Shown here in pieces: positions 59,967 through 64,000 of a DNA stretch of 64,000 nucleotides; position 1 is the stretch's first letter; every line of letters begins with the position of its first letter. Location of the stretch: positions 9,238,001 to 9,302,000 of the forward strand of contig OY992838.1 of the NCBI GenBank assembly GCA_963921425.1, in the 5' to 3' direction. The translations under genes were made by a program, and so were the position numbers. The notes under the pieces were generated by a model that was given only the letters and a program-made list of their open reading frames with translations, was not told where the DNA came from and ran no database searches. The stretch comes from Dryas octopetala. Taxonomy: Eukaryota > Streptophyta > Magnoliopsida > Rosales > Rosaceae.

Positions 59967-60081
59967 TTCTAGAATGAAGGCTCGATTAGGTGCGGACATT
60001 CGCACCGTGTGAACGTCTCACACCGAGTTCACGTTCACACGGTGCGAATGTCTTGCACCTAAATAAAATTCTTCTAGAATG
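59967..60081. mobile_element. 95-bp hairpin MITE with 10-bp target duplication
   Basis: TTCTAGAATG occurs at 59967-59976 and 60072-60081. Between them, arms at 59988-60016 and 60031-60060 are near-perfect reverse complements (AGGTGCGGACATTCGCACCG on the left, ending GTGCGAATGTCTTGCACCT on the right) around a 14-base loop. A 9-10 bp duplication suggests the Mutator superfamily. GC-rich compared with its surroundings. Confidence 0.82.
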
Positions 60082-60410
60082 TATATATGCAGCTTTTGAT
60101 TGATGTTAGGGCTTTATTTTGTAATATTGAAACTCGTTATTTATGCATCTTCTATACCAGTGACATTTTTTAAAATACTTGCAATCTTAGAACTGTATCC
60201 ATATATGTGTAGCTAATTTTGGCCATAAGAAATTAAATGCATTGATATATATATATATATATGTATTCAATTATATATACAAGTAGGCCCACAGCCATGC
60301 ATGTTTACAACCTTTTTGTTTAAGTCGATGAAATAAATGAGAGAATTTTTTTTTTTTTTTTTTGTGGCTAACCAAAATGTCATTAATTTTATTGGTTATG
60401 TACGATAAAA
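60082..60410. other. Non-homologous 3' flank of receptor kinase 2
   Basis: Contains a TA run (about 60246-60261) and a poly(T) tract (about 60349-60362). It is not similar to the 3' flank of receptor kinase 1, so the duplication boundary lies just to its right, near 60421. Confidence 0.6.
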
Positions 60411-63400
60411 TTAATATGCAAGCAATTCACCAAATGTTATCATACGCAATGGCTTTGACAAATGCAGCCTTTGAGCTGAGAAGTGTTGACAAACTTGTTT
60501 CATTGTTGGACGGGATTGCGGACTGGCATTCAAGCAGGCAAACGCTATCTTTACAAGAGAGAGCACTTCCCATGCTTCTTGATGTGTAGGAGGGGAAATG
60601 CGTTGGTCCAAAAACTCCACAATTGGCATTTGGTTGGCTGGTAATGCAGATGATGACGATGACGATCTTGATGCTAAAGATGAGAGAAGATCTCCTGGAT
60701 GCCTTCCCAAAATTATTTCCAATGTTACTACTCCAAAGCTATATACATCGCATTTCTCAGTCACTTCCATTGTATGCGCAAGCTCTGCTTAGATAAAAAG
60801 CTCATAGCAGTGGCATGTTAGTATATAGGTATAACTATTCAACAAAAGTTTGAAGAAATTAATCGTATCATGCTATTAGAGGTGTAACATGCAAGTTTAT
60901 CCTTAATTAACCTCATCCAAACCATAAATTAAAAAAAAAAAAATCATTGGCCTAAAAAGAAAAGCATAAAATGCATTAAATATATATATATAATAATACA
61001 AAAAACATAAAACCACAATATTACCTGGTGCCACATATCCGTATGTGCCTGCAAATGCAGTCCAATTAGTTGAGTCTGGGTTCAAAAACTTAGCAGTGCC
61101 AAAGTCTGAAACACAACCCTCATATTCAGAATCCAACAAGATGTTCTTGCTTGATATGTCTCGATGCACAATTGGTAGCAAGCAATCGTGGTGCATGTAG
61201 CACAAGGCATGAGCTACACCTTTAACAATATTCACTCTTTTACTCCACCCCAATTCTTTAGCTTCATCATCTTTGCTCAATATTGTGGCCAAACTATCCC
61301 TTTCTAGATACTCATACACCAAAAATGAGTGTCGTTCATAGGAACAAAAACCATAAAGCTTCACAATGTTTCGGTGTCGTATCTCTGTTAGTGCCCTTAC
61401 TTCATTCAAGAACTCCTTTTGAAAATTCTTTTCACCATTGCATAGCAGGTGGAGTTTCTTCACCGCAACTATATTGGCAGATGGCAAATTTGCTCTAAAG
61501 ACGCTTCCATGTCCTCCTTTCCCAATGCAATATTTAGAATCAAAATCCTCGGTTGCCCAAATGATTTCCTCATACATTGTTTTTCCATCAAAGTTTAATA
61601 CTGACAAAAAAAACTCTTCATGCGTGATGTTTTCTTCTAGATGTTGATGCTTCTTTTTTCTTTCTACTACAAAGGCAATTGAAAATAAAGAAGAAAGAAG
61701 TAAAAGTGTTGCCACAAGAGAAAATGTGATTACAAATATGAGTTTGTGGTCCTTTTCCTTTTTTGAGCCATGTTTGCAGGGTTGCAAAGCTCCAAAGTTG
61801 CCACACAATCCTTTGTTCCCTTGTAATGCTTCTGGGGGAGCATCTTGAAATGCGCTGATGTTGGGAAGGGGACCTTCCAAGTCATTGTAGGATATGTCAA
61901 CATACAACAAGCCGTGCATGCCTCCAAAACTTGTTGGAATGAAACCAGAAAGATTATTGTAGGAAAGATTTAGCTTCTCCAAACTCTCCATGTTGCTCAT
62001 TTCTGATGGTATCTTACTGCTAAGCGAGTTACGACTTAAATCAAGTTGGGTCAAGTGAATGAACTTCCCTAACTGAACTGGAATTCCTTGATTGAACTGG
62101 TTATTGCTCAAATTCAAATAGAATAATTTGACCAAGTCACCCAGAATGCTAGGAATTGAATCATTGATTTTGTTTGTGGATAAGTCAAGATACTCAAGAT
62201 TAGTCAGTGATCCCAACTCTGAGGGTACACGACCCGACAATTGATTGCCATCCAACATCAGCTTCACCAAAGAAGTCAATCTCCCAAATTCCCTTGGGAT
62301 AATCCCAACTAAAAGATTCGAAGAAAGATTGAGTTCTTGAATTTGGATTGTGTTGCCAATCTCAGGTGGTATACTACCAGTAACGTTGTTTCCTCCAATT
62401 CGTAAGGTTGTTAACTGTGGGCACTGTCCCCAATTGTGTGAGATTTCACCATAGAAGTTATTGTCACTTAGGTCTATAAAATGAAGATTTGGATAGACAC
62501 CAAAATCTTCAGATATATTGCCTGTCAATTGGTTCCCATTAAGCCGCAATCTAAATAATCTCCTGCAGGTTTTCAAGCTTTTAGGGATTGGACCAATCAA
62601 ATGGTTGTTGGTTACTGAAAAGTTTGTGAGTGATCCAGCTTGGCAAAGGTTTTGGGGCAAATAACCAACTAATTGATTATGACCCAACTGCAAGGTGGTC
62701 AACCTTGTGAGATTTGCTATCTCTTGGGGTATTGAGCCAGAAAGTCTGTTATTAAGGAGGTATAATCTTTCCAGTTTGCTCAAGTGACCAAATGAAGCGG
62801 GAATTGAACCGTTGAATTGGTTGTTGCTCAAGCCTAAGCTTTGTAAAGACTTCAAATTTCCTATTTCAGGTGGGATAGGACCAGTCAAATGGTTGTTCTG
62901 CAGCGCTAGTTCAACCATAGATTTCAAGTTTTCTATCTCTTTAGGAATAGTGCCAGACAACTTATTTCTATCGAGATGGAGAAGGGTAAGATTTCTATCC
63001 CAGGATGCTGGGATTGGACCAGAAAGATTATTTGCACTGAGACTGAGACCGGTAAGATTTGTTAGTAGACCGATTTCTGGTGGGATTCTCCCAGACAACT
63101 CATTCTGAGAGAGATCAAGATAAATGAGTTTTGAGAGGGAACTGATCTGAGGTGGGATGGGATCAAAGAGTTGATTGATGCTGAGGTTAAGATATTCAAG
63201 ATTAGGGAAGGACAAGAAAGAAAATTCATGTAGCGTACCTTGTAAACCAGAGTTGGCAAGGTTTATCCTGGTGACACTTCCAGCAGCGTTGCATGAAATA
63301 CCAGCCCAAATGCATGGGCTTGCATTTGTTTTATGATTGCTGGAAGAATTGGTGGCATTGTTACTGGGAAGGTAAGTCCATGAGGTGAGATTATTGAGCT

Positions 63401-63551
63401 GGGTTTGATTTGTAAAGCTGGCTTTCCATTTGAGAAGAGTCTCTGCTTCAGTAGGAGCAGCAGAAGCAAAAGCAAAGTTTGATGATGAAATCAGCTCAAC
63501 ATACAAGAAAAGGCAAAAAGCTACAGAGCATGATACTTTTGAAGATGTCAT
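60411..63551 (-). CDS. LRR receptor-like kinase, MIK2-like paralogue, 2 exons, 966 aa
   Basis: Exons are 63551-61025 and 60784-60411, with the same intron position and phase as the neighbour. Signal peptide, cysteine cap (CIWAGISC), about 20 LRRs, transmembrane helix near 603-628, and a kinase with IGKGGHG (about 673), VHRD (about 794) and SDFG (about 815); all catalytic motifs are intact. The first exon is 147 bp shorter than in the paralogue, about two repeats, and the middle LRRs differ most. The C terminus ends in FGELLAY, ten codons earlier than the neighbour's frame, because homology stops and new sequence supplies the TAA. The serine run in exon 2 is shorter. Probably functional; ligand unknown. 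Confidence 0.92.
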
Positions 63552-63597
63552 GGTTTTTCTCTTTGGTGTATATAATGTTTATACTACTTCTGGGACT

Positions 63598-63606
63598 TAT
63601 TTATAG
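63598..63606 (-). promoter_or_regulatory. TATA box of LRR receptor kinase 2
   Basis: Minus-strand CTATAAATA 47 bp upstream of the ATG, within a block almost identical to the promoter of receptor kinase 1. Confidence 0.7.
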
Positions 63607-64000
63607 TGCCAACTGCCCTGCATTAGCTATAATTATTCTACGTGCCCAGTTTAGGTTTCAGACTTGAAAGTCCATACTTGGGAGTTTTTCATACACTTGA
63701 GTCAAAGTCTGTCTCTATCTCTATAATAAATTGAAAATTTTGCATCTTCTCCTTGAACTTAATGAAATGAAATTGATACATTCATAGAAGAGAGAGTTTT
63801 ATTGGAATGAATCCGCAAAGAAAATGTGAATTGGATGAAGTGAGCCAACTCGGCTCCTCTTCATTCCACACTAAAAACTCCAGTACATGAAAGTGCAAAG
63901 ATAGCTAAATGAAGCTTGCAGATCGTATTTTACAACTCCGGTGTCTCAGTTTTCTGTTAAAAGTTTTTGTGTCCATAAAATGAGGGTGTGTATTGGATTA
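63607..64000. other. Upstream region of receptor kinase 2, continuing beyond the window
   Basis: Homologous in parts to the upstream sequences at 56924-57200 and 58440-58660, including TACGTGCCC and CTTAATGAAATGAAA. The duplicated array may continue to the right. Confidence 0.55.

Noticed and set aside
1-64000. Search for tRNA, rRNA and CRISPR arrays
   Set aside because: No cloverleaf-compatible B-box with a matching acceptor stem, no rRNA-like sequence and no regularly spaced direct repeats were seen.

Overview
This is plant nuclear DNA. It is AT-rich, its genes have short spliced exons with GT-AG introns, it carries long GA/CT and TA microsatellites, and small DNA transposons are frequent. 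The gene content (a GPI-anchored lipid-transfer protein, an FLZ zinc-finger protein, a GH5 exo-glucanase with a fascin-like domain, an Ole e 1-like secreted protein, a plastid-type phosphoglycerate mutase and tandem MIK2-like LRR receptor kinases) together with the transposon types suggests a woody eudicot. Rosaceae, probably Prunus, is my best guess from familiarity, not from any search.

Layout. 1-5,000 is intergenic with a long CT microsatellite and a hAT-type MITE. 5,041-6,309 (minus) is an intact three-exon LTPG gene. 9,256-15,481 is one Ty3/gypsy element of the Tat lineage on the minus strand. It has a 5-bp target duplication, a complete 5' LTR, broken gag-pol, and a deletion that removed integrase and part of the 3' LTR. 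16,527-17,189 is a poly(A)-ended retroposon with a 17-bp target duplication. 17,600-22,900 is mostly featureless. 22,979-23,893 (minus) is an FLZ gene with a GA-repeat leader. 26,613-28,846 is an internally deleted Ty1/copia element. 31,485-32,126 is a second hAT-type element. 33,481-36,772 (minus) is an eight-exon GH5 gene. 38,384-39,230 holds a near-perfect hairpin and a 489-bp long-TIR MITE. 40,675-42,988 is a nested transposon: a PIF/Harbinger-like element carrying what looks like a captured, frameshifted piece of a host gene, sitting inside a hAT-like element. 44,092-45,648 (plus) is an Ole e 1-like gene whose only intron holds a TRIM-like mini-retrotransposon. 50,193-52,633 (plus) is a seven-coding-exon phosphoglycerate mutase gene with an intron in its 5' UTR. 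53,414-64,000 is a tandem LRR receptor kinase cluster on the minus strand: two intact paralogues and, between them, a remnant copy with most of the gene deleted.

The genes do not form an operon or pathway; they are independent plant transcription units. The two receptor kinases share promoter, exon structure and sequence and came from local duplication. The less ordinary content is in the mobile elements: at least ten have boundaries that can be read directly from target duplications and terminal repeats. Exon coordinates were derived by hand from splice sites and reading-frame continuity.
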